A stretch of 64,000 bases of DNA from Pseudomonas sp. GM18 (GTDB lineage: Bacteria > Pseudomonadota > Gammaproteobacteria > Pseudomonadales > Pseudomonadaceae). The stretch is from NCBI RefSeq assembly GCF_000282195.1, contig NZ_AKJT01000092.1, positions 1-64,000 on the forward strand, written 5' to 3'. Below, in pieces: positions 24,243 through 32,641 of the stretch. A program made the position numbers and the translations under genes. Under the pieces are notes generated by a model. The model was not told the origin of the DNA. It was given only the letters and a program-made list of their open reading frames with translations, and did not search any database. Positions within the stretch are counted from its first letter, which is position 1, and each line of letters starts with the position of its first letter.

Positions 24243-25250
24243 GTGATCGAGTTTCAAAACGTCCACAAAACTTACCGCGTCGCCGGTAAGGATATTCCCG
24301 CCCTGCATCCGACCAGTCTGACGATTGAGAACGGTCAGGTCTTTGGCCTGATCGGCCATTCCGGTGCGGGAAAAAGTACTCTGCTGCGCCTGATCAACCG
24401 CCTGGAAAACTCCAGTGGCGGCAAGATCATCGTCGATGGTGAAGAAGTCACGGCGCTTGATGCCAACGGCCTGCGGCGTTTCCGTCAGCAGGTCGGGATG
24501 ATTTTCCAGCACTTCAACCTGCTGGCGTCCAAGACCGTGGCCGATAACGTCGCGCTGCCGCTGACCCTCGCCGGTGAGCTGTCGCGCAGCGAAATTGACC
24601 AGCGTGTGGCGCAGTTGCTGGCGCGGGTTGGCCTGGCCGACCATGCGAAAAAATACCCGGCACAACTGTCCGGTGGTCAGAAGCAGCGTGTCGGCATCGC
24701 CCGCGCCCTGGCAACCAAGCCGAAAATTTTGCTGTGCGACGAAGCCACCAGTGCCCTCGACCCACAGACCACGGCGTCGGTCCTGCAACTGCTGGCCGAG
24801 ATCAATCGCGAGCTGAAGCTGACCATCGTCCTGATCACCCACGAGATGGATGTGATCCGTCGAGTCTGCGATCAGGTGGCGGTGATGGATGCCGGTGTGA
24901 TCGTCGAGCAAGGTTCGGTGGCCGAAGTGTTCTTGCATCCCAAGCACCCGACCACCAAGCGCTTCGTGCAGGAAGACGAGCAGATTGACGAGAACGAACA
25001 GCGCGACGACTTCGCTCATGTACCGGGCCGCATCGTGCGCCTGACCTTCCAGGGCGAAGCGACCTACGCACCGTTGCTGGGTACCGTCGCCCGGGAAACG
25101 GGTGTGGACTACAGCATCCTGGCCGGTCGTATCGATCGCATCAAAGAGGTTCCCTACGGCCAATTGACCCTGGCCGTCACCGGTGGCGACATGGAAGCGG
25201 CGTTTGCTCACTTCACCGCAGCTGATGTCCACATGGAGGTGCTGCGCTGA
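24243..25250 (+). CDS. metN: Methionine ABC transporter ATPase MetN
   Basis: 335 residues. The ABC ATPase part has Walker A GHSGAGKST, signature LSGGQKQRVGIARAL and Walker B ILLCDEATSALDP. The C-terminal NIL domain (about 260-335) binds methionine and causes trans-inhibition of import in this family. The start codon is GTG at 24243, with a weak AAGG upstream. The stop overlaps the metI ATG by one base. Confidence 0.94.
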   Translation: MIEFQNVHKTYRVAGKDIPALHPTSLTIENGQVFGLIGHSGAGKSTLLRLINRLENSSGGKIIVDGEEVTALDANGLRRFRQQVGMIFQHFNLLASKTVADNVALPLTLAGELSRSEIDQRVAQLLARVGLADHAKKYPAQLSGGQKQRVGIARALATKPKILLCDEATSALDPQTTASVLQLLAEINRELKLTIVLITHEMDVIRRVCDQVAVMDAGVIVEQGSVAEVFLHPKHPTTKRFVQEDEQIDENEQRDDFAHVPGRIVRLTFQGEATYAPLLGTVARETGVDYSILAGRIDRIKEVPYGQLTLAVTGGDMEAAFAHFTAADVHMEVLR

Positions 25251-25924
25251 TGGAAGTCCTGATGAGTTTCTTTTCCAATATCGACTGGTACGAAATCTGG
25301 CTGGCCGCCGGCGACACCCTGCTGATGCTTGGCGGTTCGCTGTTGTTCACCGTGCTGCTGGGGTTGCCGTTGGGCGTGCTGTTGTTTTTGTGCAGCCCGC
25401 GCCAGTTGCTGGAAGCCAAAGGCGTCTACGCGATGCTGTCACTGGTGGTGAACATTCTGCGTTCGCTGCCGTTCATCATTCTGCTGATCGTGATGATTCC
25501 GTTCACTGTGTTGATTACCGGCACTTCCCTCGGCGTCGCCGGTGCGATTCCACCGTTGGTGGTGGGCGCCACGCCGTTCTTCGCGCGACTGGTGGAAACC
25601 GCCCTGCGTGAAGTGGATCGCGGCATCATCGAGGCGACCCAGTCCATGGGCGCGACGACGCGTCAGATCATCACCAACGCCTTGCTGCCGGAGGCCCGCC
25701 CGGGCATCTTCGCGGCGATTACGGTGACAGCGATTACACTGGTGTCCTACACAGCGATGGCCGGTGTGGTCGGCGCTGGCGGCTTGGGCGACCTGGCGAT
25801 CCGTTTCGGTTACCAGCGTTTCCAGACCGATGTGATGGTGGTCACCGTGGTGTTGCTGCTGGTGCTGGTTCAAGTGTTGCAAACCGTCGGCGACAAGCTG
25901 GTGGTTCATTTCTCCCGCAAATAA
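25250..25924 (+). CDS. metI: Methionine ABC transporter permease MetI
   Basis: 224-residue inner-membrane permease with five or so membrane segments. The conserved cytoplasmic loop reads EATQSMGATTRQIITNALLPEA, the EAA motif that docks with MetN. It starts at the ATG overlapping the metN stop; a second ATG at 25262 (MSFFSNIDW) with GGAAG upstream is an equally good start. Confidence 0.93.
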   Translation: MEVLMSFFSNIDWYEIWLAAGDTLLMLGGSLLFTVLLGLPLGVLLFLCSPRQLLEAKGVYAMLSLVVNILRSLPFIILLIVMIPFTVLITGTSLGVAGAIPPLVVGATPFFARLVETALREVDRGIIEATQSMGATTRQIITNALLPEARPGIFAAITVTAITLVSYTAMAGVVGAGGLGDLAIRFGYQRFQTDVMVVTVVLLLVLVQVLQTVGDKLVVHFSRK

Positions 25925-26003
25925 ACAGTTTCGTCACTTAAGACATGAGCCGGCCATTCGCTGGCAGGTGCCGAAGACTGGCGCCTCACAAGGAGTTAGC
26001 TGA

Positions 26004-26777
26004 ATGAAAAAACTACTCGTCGCGTTCGCTGCCGTTGCAGCCTTTTCCGCCCACGCTGCAGACACCCTGACCGTCGCAGCCACCCCGGTGCCGCACGCGG
26101 AAATCCTCGAATTCGTTAAGCCGACCCTGGCCAAAGAAGGCGTGGACCTGAAAGTCAAAGTCTTCACCGACTACGTCCAGCCGAACGTGCAGGTAGCCGA
26201 GAAGCGTCTGGACGCCAACTTCTTCCAGCACCAACCGTACCTGGATGAGTTCAACAAGGCCAAGGGCACCAACCTCGTCAGCGTTGCCGGTGTGCACCTG
26301 GAGCCGCTGGGCGCTTACTCCAGCAAGTACAAGAAACTGGAAGAGCTGCCGGGCGGCGCCAACGTGGTAATCCCGAACGACGCCACCAACGGCGGCCGTG
26401 CGCTGTTGCTGCTGGCGAAGGCTGGTCTGATCAAGTTGAAGGATTCGAACAACATCCTGTCGACCGTGAAGGACATCACTGAGAACACCAAGGACCTGAA
26501 ATTCCGTGAACTGGAAGCCGCGACCATCCCGCGCGTGCTGACTCAGGTCGACCTGGCGCTGATCAACACCAACTACGCGCTGGAAGCCAAACTCGATCCG
26601 TCCAAGGATGCGCTGGTCATCGAAGGCAGCGACTCGCCGTACGTGAACATCCTCGTTGCCCGTCCGGACGACAAGGACAGCGCGGCAATGCAGAAACTGG
26701 TTGCTGCCCTGCACAGCCCGGAAGTCAAAAAATTCATCACCGAGAAGTACAAAGGCGCGGTATTGCCAGCGTTCTGA
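26004..26777 (+). CDS. metQ: Methionine-binding protein MetQ (NlpA family)
   Basis: 257 residues of the NlpA/MetQ family that binds methionine for MetNI. The signal peptide ends AFSAHA-AD (residue 19). No lipobox cysteine is present, so it should be a soluble periplasmic protein rather than a lipoprotein as in E. coli. TPVPHAEILEFVKP and ALINTNYALEA are family landmarks. It lies 79 bases after metI and is followed by a strong terminator, completing metNIQ. Confidence 0.93.
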   Translation: MKKLLVAFAAVAAFSAHAADTLTVAATPVPHAEILEFVKPTLAKEGVDLKVKVFTDYVQPNVQVAEKRLDANFFQHQPYLDEFNKAKGTNLVSVAGVHLEPLGAYSSKYKKLEELPGGANVVIPNDATNGGRALLLLAKAGLIKLKDSNNILSTVKDITENTKDLKFRELEAATIPRVLTQVDLALINTNYALEAKLDPSKDALVIEGSDSPYVNILVARPDDKDSAAMQKLVAALHSPEVKKFITEKYKGAVLPAF

Positions 26778-26785
26778 TCTGACGC

Positions 26786-26826
26786 AAAAAAAAACGGGGA
26801 CGCAATTATGCGTCCCCGTTTTTTTA
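26786..26826 (+). terminator. Rho-independent terminator of metNIQ
   Basis: A 14-bp stem (AAAACGGGGACGCA at 26791-26804 and its complement at 26809-26822) with an ATTA loop is followed by a T run, nine bases past the metQ stop. Confidence 0.92.
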
Positions 26827-26843
26827 TGCCTGAAATACCAATC

Positions 26844-26913
26844 CTGTAGGAGCCAGGCTTGCCGGCGAAGGGGCCCTTGAGATCGCCTTCGCCGGCAAGC
26901 CTGGCTCCTACAG
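26844..26913. repeat. REP element with perfect 28-bp arms
   Basis: Arms 26844-26871 and 26886-26913 are perfect inverted copies containing GGAGCCAGGCTTGCCGGCGA, with a 14-base loop. It lies in the convergent gap between metQ and sco, the usual REP location. Confidence 0.85.
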
Positions 26914-26924
26914 TTCGGTGTCGT

Positions 26925-27560
26925 TTATTGGCGGTTGAGCATCACCGGCAGCTGCGCCACCAGTTTCTGGTTATTCAGCGGTGCACGAATGAACCCGCGT
27001 TGAGTCCCGTCCGGCCCGATCACCGCGAGGTTGCCGCTGTGATCGACGGTGTAGTTCGGCTTGCTGGTGTCCGCCGGAATGAACGGAATGCTCACCGCGT
27101 TGGCCATTTTCTGAATGTCTTCGACCGAGGACGCGGTCAGCCCGATGAATTGCGGATCGAAGTAGCCCAGGTACTGCTTGAGTTGCTTGGGCGTGTCGCG
27201 GTTCGGGTCGACGCTGACCAGGATGACCTGCAACTTGTCCACCGCATCCGCCGGCAGTTCACTCTTGATCTGCCGTAGCTGGGCGAGGGTGGTCGGGCAG
27301 ATGTCCGGGCAGAAGGTGTAGCCGAAGAACAGCAGACTCCACTTGCCTTTCAGTTCGTTGACCGCCACTGGCTTGCCGTCCTGGTCGGTCATCTTCACGT
27401 CCGGCAGGTTACGGCTTTGGGGCAGCAGGATGATCCCTGCATCGATCAGCGCCGTCGGGTCGCCCTGGTTTTTCCCGGTCAGTACTTTATTGACGGTCAG
27501 GCCCAGGATCAGCGCGATCAGGGCAACGAGGATGAAGACGGTTTTCTGGGTTCGAGTCAT
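26925..27560 (-). CDS. SCO1/SenC copper chaperone for cytochrome oxidase
   Basis: 211 residues with an N-terminal membrane anchor (about 8-27) and a periplasmic thioredoxin-like domain. The copper-binding motif FCPDICPTTL (CxxxC) and the distal His in YTVDHSGNL are present, so copper delivery to the CuA site of subunit II is likely. It starts at ATG 27560, overlapping the ctaB stop by four bases (ATGA), last in the ctaA-ctaB-sco run. Confidence 0.9.
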   Translation of the reverse strand: MTRTQKTVFILVALIALILGLTVNKVLTGKNQGDPTALIDAGIILLPQSRNLPDVKMTDQDGKPVAVNELKGKWSLLFFGYTFCPDICPTTLAQLRQIKSELPADAVDKLQVILVSVDPNRDTPKQLKQYLGYFDPQFIGLTASSVEDIQKMANAVSIPFIPADTSKPNYTVDHSGNLAVIGPDGTQRGFIRAPLNNQKLVAQLPVMLNRQ

Positions 27561-28456
27561 AGGATCAACAGTAAGTAGTGGTCTACGAGCAGCGCGATAA
27601 ACAGCAGGAACAAGTAGTAGATAGAGTACTTGAACGTGTTGATCGCCGCGTGCGGCCGAGTGCCACGGTACAGCACCACGGCCCATTGCAGAAACCTTGC
27701 GCCCAGTAAAAGGGCACAGATCAGGTAGAGCACGCCGCTCATGTGGATCACGTAGGGCATCAGGCTGACGGCCAGCAACGCAAAGGTATAAAGCAGGATG
27801 TGGACTTTGGTGTAGTGCTCGCCATGGGTCACCGGCAGCATCGGAATGTCAGCCTTGGCGTATTCCTCCTTGCGGTGAATCGCCAGCGCCCAGAAGTGCG
27901 GCGGGGTCCAGGCGAAGATGATCAGCACCAGCAGCAACGGTTCGGCGCCGACATGACCGGTGGCGGCGGTCCAGCCGAGCAGCGGCGGGGCGGCTCCGGC
28001 GAGGCCGCCGATGACGATGTTCTGCGGCGTCGCGCGTTTCAGAAACCCGGTGTAGACCACGGCATAACCGAGTAAGGAGGCGAGGGTCAGCCACGCTGTC
28101 AGCGGGTTGGTGAAGGTCAGCAGCAAGGCTTGGCCGAGCACCGCCAGCACCAGGGCGAAGGTCAGCGCAGCGGCTGGAGACACCCGGCCTTCGGCCAGGG
28201 GCCGTTTGTGGGTCCGGGCCATGACCGCGTCGATGCGCCGATCCACCACATGGTTGACCGCCGCCGCCCCGCCGGCACACAGGGCGATCCCCAGATTGCC
28301 GAACACCAGTACCGTCCATGGCACCCCGGCGCGGGTCGCGAGGAACATGCCGACCAGCGAGGTGATGAGCATCAGCACCACCACTTTCGGCTTGGTCAGT
28401 TCCAGGTAGTCTCGCCAGATGGCCTGACTGTGACGTTCGCCGATCAGAGTCGCCAT
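27557..28456 (-). CDS. ctaB: Protoheme IX farnesyltransferase (heme O synthase)
   Basis: 299-residue UbiA-family prenyltransferase with about nine membrane segments. It adds a farnesyl group to heme B to give heme O, the precursor of heme A for the aa3 oxidase. The Asp-rich motif NHVVDRRIDAVMARTHKRPL (near residue 69) is intact. It overlaps ctaA by 13 bases and sco by four. Confidence 0.93.
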   Translation of the reverse strand: MATLIGERHSQAIWRDYLELTKPKVVVLMLITSLVGMFLATRAGVPWTVLVFGNLGIALCAGGAAAVNHVVDRRIDAVMARTHKRPLAEGRVSPAAALTFALVLAVLGQALLLTFTNPLTAWLTLASLLGYAVVYTGFLKRATPQNIVIGGLAGAAPPLLGWTAATGHVGAEPLLLVLIIFAWTPPHFWALAIHRKEEYAKADIPMLPVTHGEHYTKVHILLYTFALLAVSLMPYVIHMSGVLYLICALLLGARFLQWAVVLYRGTRPHAAINTFKYSIYYLFLLFIALLVDHYLLLIL

Positions 28457-29523
28457 GGCATCTCTCCTTTTATTGTTATGGGCCCGGCCGAGTGTTTACG
28501 CAGGCGTAGACGCCAGCGCCGAGGGGGCTGATGCTTGACCCGAACCAGGCTGGTTCGCGCGTGATAATTGACCAGCACCATCGTCAACAAAAGCGCTGCA
28601 CCGCCGGCGTTGTGGGCGACGGCCACCGGCAACGGCAAGTGGAACACCACGTTGCTGATGCCCAGGGTGATTTGTGCGGCAAGGGCGATCAGCACCATGG
28701 CGGCCAGGCGCGTCATGCCGACGACCTTCAGTTGCCAGGCCAGACCAAGCAGAACAAAGGTGACCAATAACGCGCCGATGCGGTGAGTCAGGTGAATCGC
28801 GGTGCGGGCATCGCTGTCCAGTTGCCCGCCCAGATAATTCGGGCCGATGTGTTGGGTCAGGTGAAAGCCGTTGGCGAAATCAGCCGGTGGCAGCCATTGC
28901 CCGTGACAGGTTGGAAAGTCGATGCAGGCTACCGCTGCGTAATTGGAGCTGACCCAGCCGCCAAGGGCGATCTGCCCGATCACCAGCAGCAAGCCGGCGG
29001 TTGCCCAGTATTGCAAGCGCCGAGGTACGGTCAGCGCCGGCAACACGCCGGACAGGCGCAAGGTCAGCAGAAATAACAGGCTCAAGGTCGCAAAACCGCC
29101 GAGCAAATGCCCGGTGACCACTTGCGGCCAAAGCTTGAGCGTCACCGTCCACATGCCGAAAGCCGCTTGGCCAATGACCAACGCCAGCAGGAACAGCGGC
29201 AACTTCACCGGCTGCCCCGGATGATGACGATGGACCCAGGCGCGGCCCGCCAGCACCGCGATCAGCAGCCCCAGCGTGCCGGCGAAGTAGCGGTGGACCA
29301 TCTCGTTCCAGCCCTTGTGGGCTTCCACCGGGGTGTCTGGAAAATGCAGTTCGGCATGAGCCAGCTGGGCTTCGCTTTGCGGCACGCTGATAAAACCGTA
29401 GCAGCCGGGCCAGTCCGGGCAGCCGAGGCCGGCGTGGGTCAGGCGTGTGTAAGCGCCGAGCAACACCACAATCAGTGCTAGCAAGGTGGCAAACAGCGCG
29501 AGGCGAAATCCAGGTTTGGCCAT
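28444..29523 (-). CDS. ctaA: Heme A synthase (COX15/CtaA)
   Basis: 359-residue inner-membrane protein with eight expected membrane segments that oxidises heme O to heme A. Two cysteine pairs are visible: GLGCPDWPGCYG near residue 34 and ACIDFPTCHGQW near 200, along with heme-ligand His residues (MVHRYFAGT, LTHRIGALL). It sits upstream of ctaB and overlaps it, matching their consecutive steps. Confidence 0.93.
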   Translation of the reverse strand: MAKPGFRLALFATLLALIVVLLGAYTRLTHAGLGCPDWPGCYGFISVPQSEAQLAHAELHFPDTPVEAHKGWNEMVHRYFAGTLGLLIAVLAGRAWVHRHHPGQPVKLPLFLLALVIGQAAFGMWTVTLKLWPQVVTGHLLGGFATLSLLFLLTLRLSGVLPALTVPRRLQYWATAGLLLVIGQIALGGWVSSNYAAVACIDFPTCHGQWLPPADFANGFHLTQHIGPNYLGGQLDSDARTAIHLTHRIGALLVTFVLLGLAWQLKVVGMTRLAAMVLIALAAQITLGISNVVFHLPLPVAVAHNAGGAALLLTMVLVNYHARTSLVRVKHQPPRRWRLRLRKHSAGPITIKGEMPWRL

Positions 29524-29533
29524 GACGATGCCC

Positions 29534-30127
29534 TTATCCGATGTTCGACAGTTTCAGCAGGTGGCGCAGGTCGTTGAGCAGGTCCTTGCCCTTCACCGTC
29601 GGGTCGTAACGCAGCACCAGATTGCCGTGAGGGTCGATGATCCACAGGTGCGGCGTGTCATTGCTCTGAGCGCCTTTTGTGTAGGACGGCAGGTCCAATG
29701 AATAGCGTTGCAGCTGCGGGTACTCGCGTTGAAGTTTAGTCTCGTAATCGCTGTTCAGCGGCTGCGCGATGGCCAGCGCATGGCTGGCGCGGGCAGCGTC
29801 GCGACCAAGGCCGATCTGGAGTTGCCGCGCCAGATACACCAGCTGCTGGCAGTCCACCGAACAGTCCTTGGGCGCCGTCACCAGCAACTGCCAGCGTTCT
29901 TCTTGCGCCTGTACACCAATGTCGGCGCGGGTCTGGCCGTTGCCGATCAGTTCACCGTGATAACTGCGGCCTTCGGGCACCCAGAACTGCAGTTTGTACA
30001 TGCCGGTGGCGAGGATCATCGGACCGATCACCCCCAATAAAATCAGCAACAACTGCAAGCGTCCGCGCCGTCGATTCACCGGTGTTTTCGCTTCAGACAT
30101 GCCGGGTGGATTCATGGCCACTCCCAT
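29534..30127 (-). CDS. Conserved membrane-anchored protein of the cox cluster
   Basis: 197 residues. One membrane segment (about 27-47) is followed by a periplasmic domain with a Cys pair (APKDCSVDCQQL) and a C-terminal segment (LWIIDPHGNLVLRYDP) that recalls thioredoxin/SCO-like folds, though the typical CxxxC-His set is not complete. A role in oxidase assembly is inferred from position between SURF1 and ctaA. I start at ATG 30127 with AAGGAG eight bases upstream, overlapping the SURF1 end by 35 bases; a second ATG at 30115 is possible. Confidence 0.75.
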   Translation of the reverse strand: MGVAMNPPGMSEAKTPVNRRRGRLQLLLILLGVIGPMILATGMYKLQFWVPEGRSYHGELIGNGQTRADIGVQAQEERWQLLVTAPKDCSVDCQQLVYLARQLQIGLGRDAARASHALAIAQPLNSDYETKLQREYPQLQRYSLDLPSYTKGAQSNDTPHLWIIDPHGNLVLRYDPTVKGKDLLNDLRHLLKLSNIG

Positions 30128-30833
30128 TATTGTTCTCCTTTGCGTTGTGCCATCCGAGATAGAGATAAAGGCCGAACAGCGCGATCGCCAGGGCGAACCA
30201 CTGCACGGCGTAAGCCAGATGCTTTTCCGGCCCCATGGCCACCACCGGCCAATCGGCCCGGTAGGTCGCGGGGCCGCTTTGCGCACGTAATTCGTAGGCG
30301 AAACCGTCACGCTCTAGCGCCGTCCACAGCCTGGCCGGTTCAACGGCGGTGATCAGTTGTGGCCAGGTCGTGGTGTTGGGGTCGGCGTGCAACTGGAACG
30401 TTGCGCCGGGGGAGACATAGACCCAGGCGTCGAGGCTCAATGCCTCAGTCGGTGTGGTGAATGACGGCGGTGTGCGCCGGTCCGGCCACGGCAGCCAGCC
30501 GCGATTGACCAGCAGCCAGAGCCCGGTGGCCTGATCCTGAAACGGTTGCAACAGCTCGACCCCGACCTTGCCGTCGCGCTGCCGGTTATCCAGCAGCAGG
30601 CTGTGTTCGGCATCGAACTGGCCGTGCAGGCGAACCCGGCGGAAGGCCGGATCTTCGGTGTGTTGCAGTTCGGTGCTGGCCATCGGTTCGGCCGCCCGGC
30701 GCTCGGCGTAATTTTGCAGCAGCGCGCTTTTCTCCGCGCCCCGACTCAACTGCCAGAAGCCGAGTGACACCAGTGAGGGCAGCAGCACCGCGACCACCAA
30801 AGTCGGCACGAGGCCCGGCCGGAAGCGCTTCAT
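30093..30833 (-). CDS. SURF1-family oxidase assembly protein
   Basis: 246 residues with a membrane segment at each end (about 10-29 and 213-233) and a periplasmic domain between, the SURF1/Shy1 layout. It is expected to help heme A insertion into subunit I. LLDNRQRDGKVG and LLVNRGWLPWPD are SURF1 landmarks. The ATG of MKRFRPGLVP (30833) is chosen because the longer open frame runs antisense to the divergent DUF2909 gene. Confidence 0.9.
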   Translation of the reverse strand: MKRFRPGLVPTLVVAVLLPSLVSLGFWQLSRGAEKSALLQNYAERRAAEPMASTELQHTEDPAFRRVRLHGQFDAEHSLLLDNRQRDGKVGVELLQPFQDQATGLWLLVNRGWLPWPDRRTPPSFTTPTEALSLDAWVYVSPGATFQLHADPNTTTWPQLITAVEPARLWTALERDGFAYELRAQSGPATYRADWPVVAMGPEKHLAYAVQWFALAIALFGLYLYLGWHNAKENNNGSGHESTRHV

Positions 30834-30903
30834 GGCGTCGCCAGAAAGTCGGTCATCGCGATAGCTATACTCACATGCATCGCCTGTCCCCCGGAGTGTC
30901 ACC

Positions 30904-31107
30904 ATGCTCAAAGCAGCCATCGTCCTGATGCTGATTGCCACGGTTGTCAGCCTGTTCAGCGGCCTGTTTTTTCTGGTCAAGGACGACAGCAGCTCGAATC
31001 GCCTGGTCATCGCCTTGAGTGTTCGTGTTGCGCTGGCCGCTGCCACTGTCGGCTTGATCGCCTGGGGTTTTTTCAGCGGCCAGCTGGTGTCCCACGTGCC
31101 TTGGTAG
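30904..31107 (+). CDS. DUF2909 twin-transmembrane small protein
   Basis: 67 residues with two membrane segments (about 3-25 and 38-59) joined by a short polar loop (KDDSSSNR). It fits the DUF2909 family. It is the only plus-strand gene inside the minus-strand oxidase cluster, between coxC and the SURF1 gene, a position I recall as conserved in Pseudomonas. A role in oxidase assembly or stability is a guess from location. It starts 70 bases from the SURF1 start and ends 16 bases from the coxC stop. Confidence 0.8.
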   Translation: MLKAAIVLMLIATVVSLFSGLFFLVKDDSSSNRLVIALSVRVALAAATVGLIAWGFFSGQLVSHVPW

Positions 31108-31123
31108 TGATGAGAGCCAGGGC

Positions 31124-32011
31124 TCAGAGCACGTAGACGAAAACGAACAGCCCGATCCACACCACATCCACAAAGTGCCAGTACCAGGTCGCCGCCTCGA
31201 AGCCGAAATGGTGGTCGGCATTGAAGTGCCCGCGCATGATGCGCATCAGCATGACGAACAGGATGATGGTGCCGATGGTCACGTGGGCACCGTGGAAACC
31301 GGTGAGCATGAAGAACGTTGCGCCGTAGATGCCGGAACCCAGGGTCAGGCCCAGCTCGTGGTAGGCGTGCAGGTATTCTTTGGCTTGAAAGCCAAGGAAC
31401 CCGCTACCGAGCAACACCGTCAGCAGCAGCCAGATTTTCAGTGCGCCGCGATGGCCATTCTTCAGGGCGTGGTGAGCGATGGTCACGGTGACGCTGGAAC
31501 TCACCAGCAGCACGGTGTTGAGCAGCGGCAGGCCCCAGGGGCTGATGACTTCCTTGGGTGGAGGAAAGAGTTTCGAGTCCGGGTTGTTCAGCAGCGGCCA
31601 GGTGAACTCGAACGTCGGCCACAGCATGTGGGCGATGCCTTTGGTGCCTTCACCACCCAGTGCCGGGCCCGCGATGTTGCGCACATAAAACAGCGCACCG
31701 AAAAAGGCGAGGAAGAACATCACCTCCGAGAAAATGAACCAGCTCATGCCCCAGCGGAACGAGCGGTCGAGTTGCGGGCTGTACAACCCCGCGCGACTCT
31801 CCTTGACCACCGTCCCGAACCAGCCGAACAGCATGTAGGCCAGCAGCAGTCCGCCGACGAAAAAGATCAGCGGGCCATGGGATTCCGGCCGCGCAGCCTT
31901 CAGGTCATTGAACCAGGTGCCCAGGCCGAACACCGTGACCAGCATGCCGACCGTGGCGATGATCGGCCATTTGCTATGGGCTGGAACGTAATAATGCTCA
32001 TGAGTTGCCAT
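31124..32011 (-). CDS. coxC: Cytochrome c oxidase subunit III
   Basis: 295-residue membrane protein of the aa3-type oxidase with about seven membrane segments. HFVDVVWIGLFVFVY at the C-terminus and GFHGAHVTIGTI are signatures of subunit III, which stabilises the complex and its proton uptake. It lies 33 bases after the cox11 gene in the coxB-coxA-cox11-coxC unit. Confidence 0.95.
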   Translation of the reverse strand: MATHEHYYVPAHSKWPIIATVGMLVTVFGLGTWFNDLKAARPESHGPLIFFVGGLLLAYMLFGWFGTVVKESRAGLYSPQLDRSFRWGMSWFIFSEVMFFLAFFGALFYVRNIAGPALGGEGTKGIAHMLWPTFEFTWPLLNNPDSKLFPPPKEVISPWGLPLLNTVLLVSSSVTVTIAHHALKNGHRGALKIWLLLTVLLGSGFLGFQAKEYLHAYHELGLTLGSGIYGATFFMLTGFHGAHVTIGTIILFVMLMRIMRGHFNADHHFGFEAATWYWHFVDVVWIGLFVFVYVL

Positions 32012-32044
32012 TTATTGTTCTCCTTATCGGGCACGCTTTAACGC

Positions 32045-32602
32045 CTAGCCACCGGTGCTTGCTGCAACAGCCACGGGCGGATGACGTGCGGTGATATCGA
32101 ACAGCGTGTAGGACAGCGTCAGGTGCTTCACATCCTTGGGCATGTCGCGGTCAACGATGAACCGTACTGGCATCTCGATGCGTTGACCGGGCTGCAGCAC
32201 TTGCTGGGTAAAGCAGAAACATTCGGTCTTGTGGAAGTACGCGGCCGCATTACTCGGCGCGATACTCGGCACCGCCTGGGCGCTCATCGGCCGGTCGGTG
32301 GGGTTGTGGGCGATAAAAATCATCTCGTTCACCGCCCCGGGGTGCGCGGTCAGCTCATCCGTCTTGGGATAGAAGTCCCAAGGCATGTCAGCGGCATTGG
32401 TCGACAGAAACTGCACGCGAACCTGCCGCGAGGCATCGACCGTTTGCTCGCCTTCATATTGCCCGGCGGTTTTGCCATTGATGCCGAATGCCTTGCACAT
32501 CACGTCGTAGATCGGCACCAGGGCAAAGCCGAAGACAAACATCGCTGCCACCACGAACAGCAGGCGGGTGACCAGTTTCTTCATCGAGATCGAGTCAGCC
32601 AT
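32045..32602 (-). CDS. ctaG: Cox11/CtaG copper chaperone
   Basis: 185 residues with one N-terminal membrane anchor (about 10-30) and a periplasmic immunoglobulin-like domain. The copper-binding Cys pair in TECFCFTQQ and an additional Cys near the membrane (DVMCKAFG) are present. It delivers copper to the CuB site of subunit I. Start at the ATG of MADSISMKKL; the upstream in-frame sequence lacks a good site. Confidence 0.93.
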   Translation of the reverse strand: MADSISMKKLVTRLLFVVAAMFVFGFALVPIYDVMCKAFGINGKTAGQYEGEQTVDASRQVRVQFLSTNAADMPWDFYPKTDELTAHPGAVNEMIFIAHNPTDRPMSAQAVPSIAPSNAAAYFHKTECFCFTQQVLQPGQRIEMPVRFIVDRDMPKDVKHLTLSYTLFDITARHPPVAVAASTGG

Positions 32603-32641
32603 GACGTCTAATCTCCACCGCTCCCACAAAGGCTAGTGCGT

